Position numbers and translations under genes: made by a program
The notes under the pieces: generated by a model
What the model saw: only the letters and a program-made list of their open reading frames with translations
Database searches by the model: none
What the model was told of the DNA's origin: nothing
Origin: Dryococelus australis
Taxonomy: Eukaryota > Arthropoda > Insecta > Phasmatodea > Phasmatidae
DNA length: 64,000 bases
Direction: 5' to 3'
Assembly: GCA_029891345.1 (NCBI GenBank)
Contig: CM057006.1
Span: 44,688,556 to 44,752,555, forward strand
Shown: positions 34,019 through 46,425 of the stretch, one piece after another
Layout of the letters: each line of letters starts with the position of its first letter
Position numbering within the stretch: position 1 is the stretch's first letter

Positions 34019-34504
34019 ACGGTGGATTGATGGCCAAAAGAGCACGGAAGACATGACTGTATGTTACCCGAGCTGAGCTCGTACATTCCAAGTCTCAAGG
34101 GCCTAGCAGCGTTACTGGTTCATAAATAATAACCACCTATATCTATAAAAGACCATAAAACAATATGCCATACATATATTCTCGGGTTTCGGGACATATT
34201 AGATTTCAAAGGCCTAACCTTGATGGTTCGCGAATGCCAATAAACTGTGCCTGTAAAAACGTCAGTAGATTCTGACCCCGTCCATACCATGATTATAACA
34301 TGACTTGGGCACAATGGTAGCTATCAATGGGATGGGCTTTGTTTGGTCACATATACATACCATAATTAGGTATAAAAAATCCGAGTAGCTTACTTAGTCG
34401 TGAAAACGAAGCGAGGGAAGGAATGATTCGAAGATTCTGGCATCGTGTAAGAATTAGACTTGAAGGGAGGAGACCGGAAATGGAATATCTACTTAATATA
34501 CTCA
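34019..34504. other. No gene recognised
   Basis: Mixed sequence, no supported feature. Confidence 0.4.
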
Positions 34505-35181
34505 GGCCGTGTCTCAATTTAAAGAATACTCTCTCTCGAAAGCACTATTTCGCACAACCTGGTGAGAGCACTGCTTCGTGCTCTCTTGTGCTCTCGCTCT
34601 GTGGAATTGAGACAACCACTCTCTCGTTTCTCTCCGACGTCAGGCAGACAGCTGATGCCAAAAGCCGGGAAATTATGTTAAGTTAAAATCGCGGTCATAG
34701 CTATTGTAAGTGATTTATGTGTGTTCAAAATAATTCACAAATAATTATAGCGCTACCAGAATAATCATTAGCCCATAAAATACTATTATTTTTGTTTTAT
34801 ATTTTACCGTCATGTTACAGCAAAGTGACAAAAAAAACGAGACGTAGTCAGAAATCCGCATTTATATTTTTATAAATGCATGTTACATATGTAATTTCGC
34901 TGTTTAAAACAGTTGTAATTATTCACTTACGGTTAAAATGCAACATGGTTGTGGCCCAGAGAAGCTACTATAACCTTATTCATACACGGAAATAATGTAA
35001 ACAAATATGGCGCCTTCGAGAGAGCGCCAGTGAGTATGCAACTTCGTGCTCTCTCTGTGCTCTCGCTCTTTCGCGCTCTCTCCGACGAATTGAGACGACC
35101 AGGGAGCGTTATCTCTGACGTCATACTGACGTGGTCGCGAGAGCACGAGAGAGCGTTCTCTGGGCCGATTGAGACACGGCC
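34505..35181 (+). mobile_element. GGCCGTGTCTCAATT MITE, well-preserved copy
   Basis: GGCCGTGTCTCAATTTAAAG at the left and CGATTGAGACACGGCC at the right, with TCA on both sides (34502-34504, 35182-35184). GAGAGAGCAC and CTCTCGCTCT words crowd both subterminal regions. No coding. The 3-bp TNA duplications of this and the 18323 copy point to PIF/Harbinger-type mobilisation. Confidence 0.85.
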
Positions 35182-35437
35182 TCAGTTTGTAAAAATAAAC
35201 TTTCAAACGTCAGTATGCCTATTTTCAATAGTGAAAACTTAACTTAAATTTGTCATTAAGTGACTGTAGATAAGTTCGTAGCTATTCCTGGACACGCTCC
35301 CGCACCTCACCCACTGAATTATCTCGTTTTAAGTCGCGTAAAATTTAACTCTCGTCTTACAATAACCTAATATGATACATAATAAATTCGTCTTTCTTTC
35401 GAGGGTTAAACATGAGCAGGTGTGTCTTTCTGTGCAG

Positions 35438-35556
35438 TTCTGACGACGACTTGAGGAATAAAACTGAAAATGGTGCCTTCATTTCTGTGGAAACAGACTG
35501 TACCTACGCCCTGAACAACTGCGTGAAGGGCGAAGAAGACCATGCAATCGGAAAAG
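35438..35556 (+). CDS. Possible internal exon of an unidentified host gene
   Basis: A pyrimidine-rich acceptor (TTTCTGTGCAG, ending 35437) precedes 119 bp open in one frame. A donor GAAAAG|GTAGTT follows at 35556/35557. The peptide (SDDDLRNKTENGAFISVE, then CTYALNNCVKGEEDHAIGK) has balanced, gene-like composition and higher third-position GC than its AT-rich surroundings. An in-frame ATG also exists upstream at 35412, and the frame runs past the donor to 35603. No domain was recognised, and no neighbouring exon was identified, so this could equally be a decayed fragment. Confidence 0.3.
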
Positions 35557-36416
35557 GTAGTTTAATATTTTACCAGACCACGATGAAGAGCGCACAAAGG
35601 TAGCAGATGGCCAAGTTTGAATCGCTTTAACGTAACTACGTTGGGGGGGGGGGGGGGGAGCAGGTGAAAGAAGGGAGTGTGGGAAGTGTTCGCCTCTCTT
35701 GTAGCGGCAAGAAAACAGGAGTCAGGTGTGAGCTCGTGTATAAACTTCCAGGTTCAGAAAGGGAATTCACGTGCATTGTTCTGAACGTTCAGGGTATCAG
35801 ACCCCCCCCCTACCCAAAAAAAAAAAATTAATTATATTATATTAGCACCAAACATTGTTCAATTCGTCCGCATTGTACGTGATGACATTTTCTATATATT
35901 TTTAATAATTTAATGTCAGATACTAAATTCTTCTGTGTAAGAAAGCAGTAGGTCGTAGCTAGCAAAAAATTGCTTTGACACAATAACGATCCTACTGCCT
36001 AAGTTCGACCAATAGAACGTCATTTTACAGTGTGTTATTTGAAATCAAAACAGATGTATGTTTTTATTTAATAATATTTTTGCAGTTGAAAATTGTTTTT
36101 TAGGAGCAGGCCAAAAGAAATAAAATAAAAAATACATGTCTGCTCGTCTGTGGTTGGCTACACTTACAACGTGGTTTTTTTTTCTTCTAAGTTTCCGATT
36201 TTTTTAGAGTAAAACATAATCAGTAAGCCAAGGCGATGGAAAACTTTCTAAGTTCTACTGTTTAATTCGTTAGTTTTTCATAGTGCAAACACCTTAATAC
36301 TCCTTATGTCTTTCTGTTGGGGAGTAGATGAGACAAAAACCCTTTAATTTAATTATTTTACTTCACTAGCGCAATTGACCTTCTTTAATGTTTTAATGAA
36401 ACTACAGCAAAATAAA
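35557..36416. other. No gene recognised; G and C runs
   Basis: G15 near 35644 and C9 followed by A-rich sequence near 35802; otherwise AT-rich. Confidence 0.4.
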
Positions 36417-36582
36417 CAAAGTTCCCGGTGGAACCGTCGCTAGCCTCACCAAACCTACCCTCCAGGTGGCCGATGCCTATAAAAGGTCATACCTGGAGCA
36501 CTTCTTTCTAACTGTACTTTAACTCCTGCAAGCAAAAGCTAAATCGGCTCTTGAGATGTTCATGGTGCCACCGGGAACTTTG
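36417..36582. mobile_element. 166 bp inverted-repeat segment
   Basis: CAAAGTTCCCGGTGGAACC at 36417 is inverted at 36564-36582 with one mismatch. Inside, CCAGGTGGCC and GGTCATACCTGG form a second inverted pair. It could be a small MITE or a structured part of the adjacent retrotransposon's 3' region. Confidence 0.5.
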
Positions 36583-38329
36583 CAATTTTGAAACCGTCAT
36601 GCTGGTCCTAAAAATAAAACAAAAACTACACTAAACTACTCGAACACACACAAACTATCACGTCCGCGCTTTTCCTTCTTTCACGTTCAATTTAAGCAAG
36701 ACGGTATCCCCTTTATCAACTTTCACGGCCCAGTGTGTTCGAGTGTGCACGGACTAAGTTTTGGGGAATGCCCGGTAACCAGAAACATTCCTCGCCACCT
36801 CGTCACCTCGCCACCGAACGCGAAGGACGTTGTCGAAACCACTCTGCAGTCTATCGAAACGGTCTCATTTACACTCACACATATACAGTTCACATCTCAC
36901 TCTTACTTTTCCTCGACCTCAAGAGGTCATTCCGTCAGTTCCCATCTCTCATTCCAGTGCCATCTGCCTTGATCGTCATCGGTTGCTGGGCAGGTTTCCC
37001 CGTCCAGTGGTTGTCTTGTTCGGTATGACATGAGCCATGAGTGATTGGGGGATATGCGGTGGGAGGGAGTGAGTTCCATGTTTTCTTTCCCATCATTATT
37101 GTTCCTCCATCCTGAGATCGGCACAGCCGAGAGAGGGGCCTGTAGACTCCTTTTCGACCCCCCTCCCCCCGCATTTATCTACCCTCATTCATGAATCCCT
37201 CGAGGGGAAAACCAGTTCTTGTACCTTAAAACATAGCCATGTCGTCAACAGTCATATCCAGGTGTTTGTCAAATCCGATGTTATCCCTCTCGGGAGCCTC
37301 CATCTACTGTTATTGGCGTATCCCTTATCTTGCTGTAGGATGCTGTCCAAACGAAGGACTAATACCTGACCATAGTATAACCCATGAAGGGTTTACTATA
37401 GTCAAAGGCACGCCTTCCGTATATGCGGACAGCATCCCTAAAGATGTCGGCTTCATCGAACCGCTCACCTCTATGCCAATAACATTCCTTGAGCAGACTT
37501 AGTAAAGCTTGCTGCTCAGTCGGCAGGCCTGCCTGGGCAACGAAAAGCCTGTCAACAACCTCCACCCTGGGGAAGAGGATTCTGTTCCCCCTCCCACTCT
37601 ACATCCGCCTGACTACAAGGGCCAGAGCAGCCATGAGCATATTTATGTCCTTGAGTCTGGAGAGTATTTCTCCCTGTATCATATAATTTTAGAGCCACTG
37701 TGGGTCGTCCGGGTTGTCTTGAATAGGCCAGGCCTGCACTAAAGCATTGACCAAATTCTTATCGTCCTGCTAGTATATTTGTCACAGTTCTTTGTGTGAC
37801 CGGGATTACTGCATTCCTCCCTAGCAACTCCTTACGGAGGAAGATCTCCCTATTGGCCTCGGTTTCCCTAGACTGTCTAGTTCAAACTTCCTCCATTGGC
37901 ACTCCCGTTTCACAAACCTGACTGGCACAGTTCTTTACACTGATCGTTCTTCTACTGTTATCCCTTTGGAGCTTGCCCGTGCTGCATGCAGAATGGGCAA
38001 AGTCCTCTCAGACAAACACCACAGGACTCCAGCTACAGGGCCAACCATCTCCATTTCTCTGGCTTCCTTCGCTTTGCTGTAGGGGTCCCTGCTGTCCCAG
38101 TTCCATGACCTTCACCTCAGAGCTGGGACCGGGTAGCTCCTCTCCTACCTTTAATTTTACATTTCCCGTGGCAGGCTTCTCAGAGGGGGGCTTCAGCACT
38201 TCTCCCTGTATCTCCTTTCTTTTGTTACGTCCGTGAATATGAACCAACTGTTGCTGGCTTCCTGCTGCATGTGAGGCGAGAAGACCCTCCTCACACTCAT
38301 CCAATAACACCACTCTAGGAAAGATGTGT
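36583..38329 (-). mobile_element. Probable 3' region of the R1-like retrotransposon
   Basis: GC-richer than the flanks and continuous with the retrotransposon frame that ends at 38330. Minus-strand open segments (37359-37565, 38008-38379) show coding-like composition but no recognised domain. No poly-A tail was found, so the end is uncertain. Confidence 0.4.
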
Positions 38330-41300
38330 TCACCCATTCCGAGAGTCTGTGTCATCCTCGCTCTCCAGACTGTCTCCAAATTCGTTGCTCAGTCGGCGAC
38401 TCGTCCACCAGAAATAGAAATCCTCCTTTCTCTTGCCTATTCTGGCAAGGTATCCCATGAATTCCTTGATCATGCCCCTGTCCCTGAGCATGTCCCCGAG
38501 GTGGAGAGGTCCATGTTTCCCCTCAAATTACAATCTAAGATCTTCTGTCTTGGGGCACTCCACCACTTGGGCCAGGGTGTCTGGCACTCCACACACCATG
38601 CAGTTGGGGTCGTCAACCAAGCTCATAGAAAACAACTTCTCTCGAAAGTTCCCATGCTCGGTCAAGAACTGGGCCGGATAATGACTTACATCAAGCCACT
38701 TCTCCAGCATCAGTCTCTCCCAGAAGCTCGGGAAGATTCAGAAGCGATCCTTCCTTTTTCCGAGTTCCCCAATCTAGTCTGCCAGTTTGCCAGTGTGGTT
38801 TCCCTCATATTCCGAATCTCGTCTGAGGTAATATCTCGTCGTTTTCTTCTGGCGATTTCTCCCTTTGCCTTCACCAGCAGATCTAGTAGGATTTCCCCTG
38901 TCACCACTTGTAGTGCCTCATTCGAGACTTTTCTATAAGCCTTTGTGACCCCCAACAATGCTGATCTTTGTGCACTTATAATTTTCCTTTTCCTATGGAC
39001 TATATCCGCCTCCGGGAAACATGCCCCACATGTGTACGTGAGAATTGGCAGGAATACCGACCTGTACATCAACTTCAATGTCCAGTATCCCAGTCCCCAG
39101 TTAGCAGGAGCCACTGCTCTCAGCTTCTGGAACATCACTATAGCCTTGTTCGCCGCACATCCAATGTGAGCATGGAATGTCAGACGACTTTCTAGGATGA
39201 CTTCCAAGTACTTTAGTTTACTGACCATCTTAAGTACTCTGCCCTGGAACTTGATCAACGGAGTTCGCTTTAGGTTTCCCTTTAACAGTATTCCATTCAT
39301 CTTCTCTGCTGAGAAGTCCAATTTAGACTTCTCAGCCCATCCCTGAATACTCTACAGGGCACTATCCGCATTCTGTTCCAGTTCGCTCTGTGACCAAGCC
39401 GGGACCAGTAACAGTCCATCGTCTGCATAACCATAAATCACGCAACCTTGCGGGAGGTTCAGCCTTAGCAGTCCCACAAAGATCACGTTCCACAACAGTG
39501 GTCCAAGTACTGACCCTTGCGGGCAGTCCTTGCAAAGCGCCTTCTCCTCTTTGTGGGTCCCCATATTCAGGGCGCATGTTCTCTAGCTCAGGAAGATTTC
39601 CACTAGCCCATACATATTCCTGGGGCACTCCAATAATAGCATTTGCTACAGGATCTGCAGCCCCACGCATTGTCAAACGCCCCCGATATATCCAGGGATA
39701 TCGCCAGAACGTATGTATGGTTGTAGGTTCGCACCTGGTCGACCATGTCCATAACTGCCATCTCTGTACTTTTACCCCATACAAACCCGTATTACATGGG
39801 ATGAATACTCTGAACCACATCCAAGTATTCCATCAATATCATGTTTAGTAAATGCTCCAACATTTTCCTCTGTAAGGGTAACAGGGTAATTGGCCTGTAC
39901 GATTTGGCCTTTCTCGAGTTCCTTCAACCCCCCTTTATATATCATTATAAGGAGGCCTTTCTTCCACACCACGGCGCAAGTACCTTCCTGTAGACAGTTA
40001 CTGAACAGATCCAATAAATCCTCGCGTATCCTCGGATATGACCGGAGGAGCATTTCCCCAGCCATACCGTCCAATCCTGGAGCTTTCCTGAGCTTGGTTC
40101 TCTTGACCATGTTATCCAACTCCTTTAAGGAGAAGGGCGCTGTTTCCTCTGTTTCCATAGGTGTTTGCTGTATTGCCCGTATCTGGAGGCGATTCTCCGT
40201 TTCCCGTGTCTGATCATCACCCGGCAACAAGACCTCCATCATGTGCCTCATGATATCCTCAGGTGATTGCAACAGATGCCCATCAGCCTCAAGCGCAGAT
40301 AGCTCCTCTGAGCTTTTGACCTTTCCTGTAACCATCCGGTAGACCAAGCCCTATGGGTCTTCATTTCCCCTATCTGTGACTAGCTCTCTCCATGCTGTTT
40401 GCCTTTTCTTTCTCAATACTCTTTTGTACTCTCATCTTACGACATTGTACCGCTCCACTGCTATTTGCCAATCTGCTGGGTGATAAGTTCTTTTAAACTT
40501 CTTTCGGAGGTATTTCGCCTCTTTCCTCATCAACCCGAGCTCATCATCCCACCAGGGATGATGGGCCACTTTTCTCCAAGTCTGAAGGATTGCCTTCTCA
40601 ATGGCTTTCATTACTGTTCCCCCTATCTTTTCGGCTCTTTCATCCAGGGACATTTGCTGTTTAGTCCCTTTATACTCATTGAGTTCGCGGAGCAGCACTC
40701 TGTCGAAGAGGGGCCAGCTGGCTTTAGCAGTCACATACCTGGGCCGTTCTGGTCTGGTCTTTCCCTTCCCATCCATCCGGATGGTGAACAGGATCATTCT
40801 ATGGTCACTGTCTACTACATCAGATACTCTCCCGTCCCCAATACTCTCAGCCGCCCGCGCCGTTGCCACGGTTACATCGAGATACGATTCCGTACCATGG
40901 GCCGGAGACACGTAGGTCGCCTGGTGCGTTCATAACCTGCAGATTTCTCTCCATGAGGTACCTGTTGACCTCCTGCCCTCGATCGTCTGTCCATGGAGAA
41001 TTCCATAGGTCCGACTTGGCATTAATGTCTGCACCGATAATGATGTTCTTTTCGCTTGCTCTGGTCAGTATGTTCTCTCACTGATTCAGATGTATTTCCA
41101 GTGAGTCCTGGGGTTGGAAGTATGATGATATAATTATCACACTCCTTCCTCCCATCTCCACCTTGACATACGCATGGTGCATGATCGACAGAGCCTCCAT
41201 CGGGATGTAATTTATCTCGGAATTATATACCCAAACTGTAGCAGTTATCGGGTTTTCTCCAAATAGAGCGAACCGACCTCGGAGAGTAGTATTCATTAAC

Positions 41301-41340
41301 ACCGAAACACAGTTTCTTTGTGAAATACTAAACAAAGGGT
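38330..41340 (-). pseudogene. R1-clade non-LTR retrotransposon ORF2 (endonuclease + reverse transcriptase), broken
   Basis: Read downward from 41340. A 5'-truncated APE-type endonuclease has GADINAKSDLWNSPW (about 41035-40990) and SDHRMILF (about 40810). The reverse transcriptase has KAPGLDG (about 40080), ISLDISGAFDNAW (about 39700-39660), CPQGSVLGPLLWN (about 39520-39480) and the catalytic YADD at 39418-39429. A thumb region follows (FSAEKMNGILLKG), with a C-terminal finger (CMVCGVPDT...EC, its His replaced by Gln) and a tail KEFMGYLARIGKRKEDFYFW stopping at 38330. Frames change several times and a TAG interrupts near 39350, so it is dead. The absence of RNase H and the motif set point to the R1/TRAS-like group, which inserts by nicking DNA and reverse-transcribing its RNA in place. 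Confidence 0.85.
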
Positions 41341-41410
41341 TGTATTCTGGTTTAATATTAAACCTTTGTGCTGAAGCACCGCGTATTAAAGTTTTGTTCT
41401 AATAAGATTA

Positions 41411-41830
41411 TATACTGTTCACTGTAAAATGAGCACTTTTGAAAGCCCTGCTTAACATCTACTTGTACGCACGTTATGTATTCTTCCACCCCATGTAAAA
41501 TTAATATTGCCATGGGCCTCATCACTTTATTGATGCGTCGGTCAAGTAAAACTGTGAAATTTTTAGGAAAGTAAATATTATTCAAATCTGCTCATTTTCA
41601 CACTTCGAGGCATTAAGAAAACAGAAAGGGAAAGAAATAATTTAAGTTATCACAAATGGTTACCTAAAACTTTTTATTCGACGTTAAGATATGGAACTAT
41701 TTTCCATCCATCGTTACCAACTTTACTGGACAAATGCCGCTCAGTGCGCCAATTAAAATATATGCGTCCAGGGGCAGTGACTTTTTTCTAAGGTTCATTT
41801 CAAAAGTGCTCACTTTATCGTGAACAGCCT
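41411..41830 (-). mobile_element. GTTCACGG-family MITE, full length
   Basis: ACTGTTCACTGTAAAATGAG and GTGCTCACTTTATCGTGAAC are the inverted ends. It lies just beyond the truncated 5' end of the retrotransposon. Confidence 0.85.
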
Positions 41831-42358
41831 TTAGCTGCATCTTCAATTTTTAAAGTAAAAAGTTATCCATGATAGCTGCAAATAATTGAGAATCCCCAGA
41901 ACTGTTTTAGTTAGCCAGCCTAGCACAGAAACTAGGCGTGCCAGGAATGTCGAAATGTTTGAGAACAACAAATACTTAATTTTTTTCTCCATCTACTCAA
42001 AATTTATGACTGTTTGTTTCGTACCAAATGAAATTTCTTGGGCGGACTAAACGTCGAAAGGGCTTATTTTTGTCCGGAACCCAGTCATGTCTCAGGGCTT
42101 AGAAGGTAGTTAAACATTGATTCATTCTAAATGTCCGCGATCAGTTCCATACTTAAGCCGTATGTATAATGTACAATCGGATAGTTGGAGCCCAGTTTTA
42201 TTATCAACAAAATCCTAAAGAATCATACATAACACCGCATGCTCCTGCGAAACACCACTGCATTGGAAATATATTTTGGCTTATTAGACCCAATTGTATT
42301 CAGTACAAAAGTATATATGATGGAAAACATAAACCAAACTATTTTGGAAGTGAACTCA
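41831..42358. other. No gene recognised
   Basis: Mixed AT-rich sequence; nothing supported. Confidence 0.4.
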
Positions 42359-42370
42359 TCCGTTTATAGG

Positions 42371-42590
42371 CTGCCTAGACGAACCGGGTTCGATTCCGGG
42401 CGGGGTCGCTACCAGATTTTCGCATGTCGGAATCGTACCGGACGATGCCGCTGGTCAGCGGGTTTTCTCGGGGATCTCCCGTTTCCCCCTGCCCTCGAAT
42501 TCCAGTGCTACTCCGCACTAACTTCGCTTCACCCTCATCGGCTCTCAAGACCCAGATGGTAAAAGCCACCCTAATCTCTCCACTCTCACC
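42371..42590 (+). mobile_element. SINE family 1, 5'-truncated, 12-bp duplication
   Basis: It begins in the tRNA-like head just before the B box (GGGTTCGATTCCG). TCCGTTTATAGG flanks it at 42359-42370 and 42591-42602. Truncation at insertion is typical of LINE-driven copying. Confidence 0.85.
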
Positions 42591-42654
42591 TCCGTTTATA
42601 GGGATCTTGACAGAGTAGCGCAATACAAAATCAGAGGGCACACATTCTAGCCTA

Positions 42655-43305
42655 CACTGTAAAAAAAATTGGAAAATTACCTGACAAGTGTAAAGTAATA
42701 TTCGCAAACTTGTGGGGGAATCACAGTTTTCCTTACAGGTGAGGTAAAATTATCGCACTCTGGATTAAATTTCACGTACATGGTAGTGGAAAATCCCATA
42801 CATAGATGGGAAAACTACCCTACGACGCGCGCATATCTTCAGCATTCTCAACAGCTAAGTGGGGAGACGGGCGGAAAAACAAACTTTTAACACGCGAATA
42901 TTCACTGATACTGTCACGCTGTCGTCGTGGTGTTAAGGATAGCGCATCGGCCGACTATGATAGAGGAACGTGGTTCGTGTGCACTCACCAGCAAGTGTTG
43001 AGTATTTTAGAGTTGAGGTTTCGGTTACTATTCGTCACAGGATATAGGTGATAAAAAAATTAACAGTACTTACGCTCCGGGGTGTTTTTAAATGTGATTT
43101 TATTATACAATATAGTTAATTTTCCGTTACTTGTATGGGATTTTTCCCCATTTTTGTCACGTACTTTTCCTGTACGATTAATGAATAGTAATTTAAATGT
43201 TATGTAAATTTTCTCCGCATTTAAGAGGCAATAGTACCTTACATGTAGAGGTAATTAGTTTCCCTTACATGTAAGAGAATTTTAGCTCAAATTTCTTTTA
43301 CAGTG
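42655..43305. mobile_element. CACTGTAAAA-ended MITE (~650 bp)
   Basis: CACTGTAAAAAAAATTGGAA at the left, AAATTTCTTTTACAGTG at the right, with TA on both sides. Several CTTACA(TG/GG)TAAG-like words occur near the ends. Confidence 0.7.
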
Positions 43306-43730
43306 TACGATTAGCAGTTGTCTATCAGTGTCTACTAACAAAATTTCTCAATTTGTTTATTGTAATAAAAACAGACCATGTTTAGTTTGCAAGTTGCTCT
43401 TAGTTCTCTGTACACTTAATTTCTGTGGTGGTTTTGAGAATGCTTATCGATTTATTTTTAATTGTGGCATCAGCAAAAACAGTTATCATTTACCTCATAA
43501 ACACAGTTACATATATATATTATTTTTTGCGGCTCCCCTTTCACCGATTTTTGGTGTAAGGTTGGTACGTTTCTTCAGTTAGTATTCGAGCTTTATGTCG
43601 TAGTAAAAATTAAAACGAAACCTTTCACCGAGTACACCTAGCTCAACAAGACAAAGATATCAAATCATAATATTAACATATTTTAAAATTATTAATAGCA
43701 CTTTCTTCTGGTCGGTGGCAGGACACTTTG

Positions 43731-43990
43731 CTATAGGTTGTTCACGGTAAAGTGAGCACTTTTGAAGCCCTAGTTACTTTTTACTTTCAGTCATTTTTTA
43801 TCCTTTAACCACTTTTTTTTTTTTTTTAATTATTATTACATAAATATGGATATTTAAGTAATAAAGACAGTGTGTATATTCCACCGCATTTGGAAGTTAA
43901 CGTCTAAGGCTAAAATAAAGTATACTTCTTGACTACTATTCCTAATGAGAGGGTTTTCAAAAGTGCTCACTTTACCATGAACAGCCTATA
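43731..43990 (+). mobile_element. Short GTTCACGG MITE, subfamily 2
   Basis: TAGGTTGTTCACGGTAAAGT and CTTTACCATGAACAGCCTA ends, with a T15 run inside. Sister of 26789-27020. Confidence 0.85.
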
Positions 43991-45171
43991 TCGAGTTTTA
44001 AAGGGGTATTTCGGTAGACTACCTCTAGTAGAATTCCAATGGTCATCTTAGCTCAAGTGTCCTTTGGGGATGTTATACTTGAATACTGTAAGCCTACATT
44101 GATACAGTACACCTATAAACATTTTTCTACGACCAACGCCATGAACAAAGGAAAGCCGTAAGTAATATAGGCAGCTCAAAGTATGTTATCTCCATCTGTC
44201 TTTTTATCAGTCATGTTTTCGGGTCCGGCAAAAGGCGAATTTGTCCTACTTTATGAGCATAGTATTTTGCGTTCGGCCGGACTTTTCATGTTCAGGAAAA
44301 ATGTCCGTCATTGTTGACCCTATAAAATACGGTATTTCTTCAACTAATTATTTTGATATTATTATTTTCTGTGTAACGAAACTTGTTATGGCTGGGTTGT
44401 CAACGTTTACTTGGTTGATCATACAAAATCGTCAGTATGTTCTGTGATATTCTGTATGTTTTGAATTATTTTTTTAATTTTCTAATTTTTATTCATTTTT
44501 ATACTCCAGTGTGCGTTTTAAAATATTTACTTGTGTAAACGATTGTAAGCACACAAGTTTTTTTTTCTTGTACTTATCTTTCACATTTTATGTTAAATGA
44601 TAATTGGAACATTATTTTATTTTAAAGCGTTTGAAAATAGTTTGCTTGAAAAATTAATTTTATTTATTAAACGTTATTCAGATTAATAAATTTGGGGGAA
44701 AATAATGTGCGGTGCTTCCCATGTATAATATATGTTACGCTAACGAAATTACAGGACCTGCTTTATATTAAATGTTCTTTTCCAGAGCGGAATTTCTTCT
44801 TGATTTTTATGAGTGTCTGGCAACCCCAAATTTTCCTGAAAGTTATTCCTTGCATAATACACACCAATCACGCATTCATGTACGTACGAGCTGGAAGTAG
44901 AATAGTTAGTAGCAAAGAATAGTATTCGCAATGCTAATAATAATACCGCAGTTAACTGTCGCCTCTTGTTTAATTTCGTGCAAAATACCACGCCTGTTGG
45001 GTACTAAGTTTTAAGTGCCCCCCCCCCCCTTTTTTTTCATGGGTTCGACCCTTTTTTTTCTTACCCATTGACCTCGTGTTGGGTTGTAGAGCGAGCTGTG
45101 TGATGGAACAACGCAGGATTTAAATTCTTTGTTGGTGCTAATGAACCTAGTGACATTAATACCATAGAAAA
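43991..45171. other. AT-rich, no gene recognised
   Basis: Short frames only. C10 then T8 near 45018. Confidence 0.4.
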
Positions 45172-45651
45172 CACTGTAAAAATTGTGTAATTTTACACTA
45201 AATGTATGTGGCAGCAGTGTTTCCACTGACATCGGTGTAATTTTACACATACACACGTCGATATTTTTGTACTCTACGTACATGTAAATTTATCCTACAG
45301 ATTAGTAAAATAACATATACTTTGTACAACTAACTTTACATAGAATATTGTAAAATTACTGTTACTATGTAGCAAAAATTAAAATGCAGCATTCGTGTAT
45401 TTTCTCCCCATAGCAAGTAAATTTACACAGACATCGCAATTGAAATTTCACCACCGTGTAAGTGTATTTTCTCATAAACAAAAAAGTAAAATTGCAGATG
45501 TATTTTCACCAAAGACATGCAGTATTTTCTGGATTATTAAGAACATTTGTGTAAAATTACACGTACTCTAGTTGTTTTTACAAATTACACATAGAAAATG
45601 TAAAACTACAAAAAATTTGTATGTATAAATTTACACTTATATTTTACAGTG
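45172..45651. mobile_element. CACTGTAAAA-ended MITE with repeated GTGTAAAATTACAC motif
   Basis: CACTGTAAAAATTGTGTAAT at the left, ATTTACACTTATATTTTACA then GTG at the right. At least seven variants of the palindrome GTGTAANTTTACAC are spread along its 480 bp. Confidence 0.75.
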
Positions 45652-46289
45652 AATGCTTAGCAGGTGCATCAGAATTAAAAAAAAACTCATATACGTACAA
45701 TATTGTTTAATTATATGGTGCAGTGTTCTTCATTATAAAGCTCTGGCGTGCATTATTTTTAATGTATGTACCAAGCTTCCGTTGCGATGCTTTGAAACAT
45801 TCTAAAAAATTAATGCCACGTATGATTTTAAAGAATCAGAGACTGCACTCTAATGAACAATTTCTGGACCATATTATGTTTTCTATGTGTGAAGGTGTTA
45901 ATGCATTTGAGCAGTTCCCAGACAACCGCCAAGCACTCGCGTATACGCGGTACGAAACATTAAGTGAAGACGTTCGTAACCATCCTAACTGTAAAATAAT
46001 ACGGTGGAGACGTTATGGTGCCGTGTTGCTGCGATAAGGCGCAACTTGCCCTGTGCGCATCATACTTTCAGTTTAATGAACAAGCAAAATAATTATTTTA
46101 CTACGGTATGGTTTTTGTTTTTATCACATTTTGCTGTGCGCTTACATTTGAAACATTTTTTTATTTTTATGAATAACAAGAAGTTACTGATATAACTAAC
46201 GAACCTACTTTCCTCTATATGGGTGCAAAAATCTTAATGGCGTTCTTAAAAGCTTGCGTGGTAGGTAGGTCTTGTCGTCTCGGCGACAG
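45652..46289. other. Unassigned, one moderate frame
   Basis: A plus frame at 45723-46037 (104 codons, e.g. HSNEQFLDHIMFSMCEGVNA) has mixed composition and no recognised domain. Confidence 0.25.
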
Positions 46290-46425
46290 CAATATCGTTA
46301 ACAGATGGAACCACATGCAGTAGTGAGACAATTACAAATACACTCGTGCCTCACCCGGGACTCGAACCCAGAAAACCTTGTACCATAGGCTAGCATGCAA
46401 CTAATTGCATTACGTAAGTGAGATT
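46290..46425 (-). mobile_element. tRNA-derived SINE, family 3 (head and short body)
   Basis: The minus strand shows an A-box-like TGCAATTAGTTGCATGC (about 46410-46394) and a perfect B box GGGTTCGAGTCCC (46369-46357), followed by GTGAGGCACGAGTGTATTTG. No acceptor-stem pairing was found, so it is not a tRNA gene. Confidence 0.6.

Noticed and set aside
33756-34091. 111-codon Phe/Ser/Gln repeat protein
   Set aside because: Generated by the 12-bp minisatellite on its minus strand.
38324-40935. Several long plus-strand frames
   Set aside because: They are antisense shadows of the minus-strand reverse transcriptase and endonuclease.
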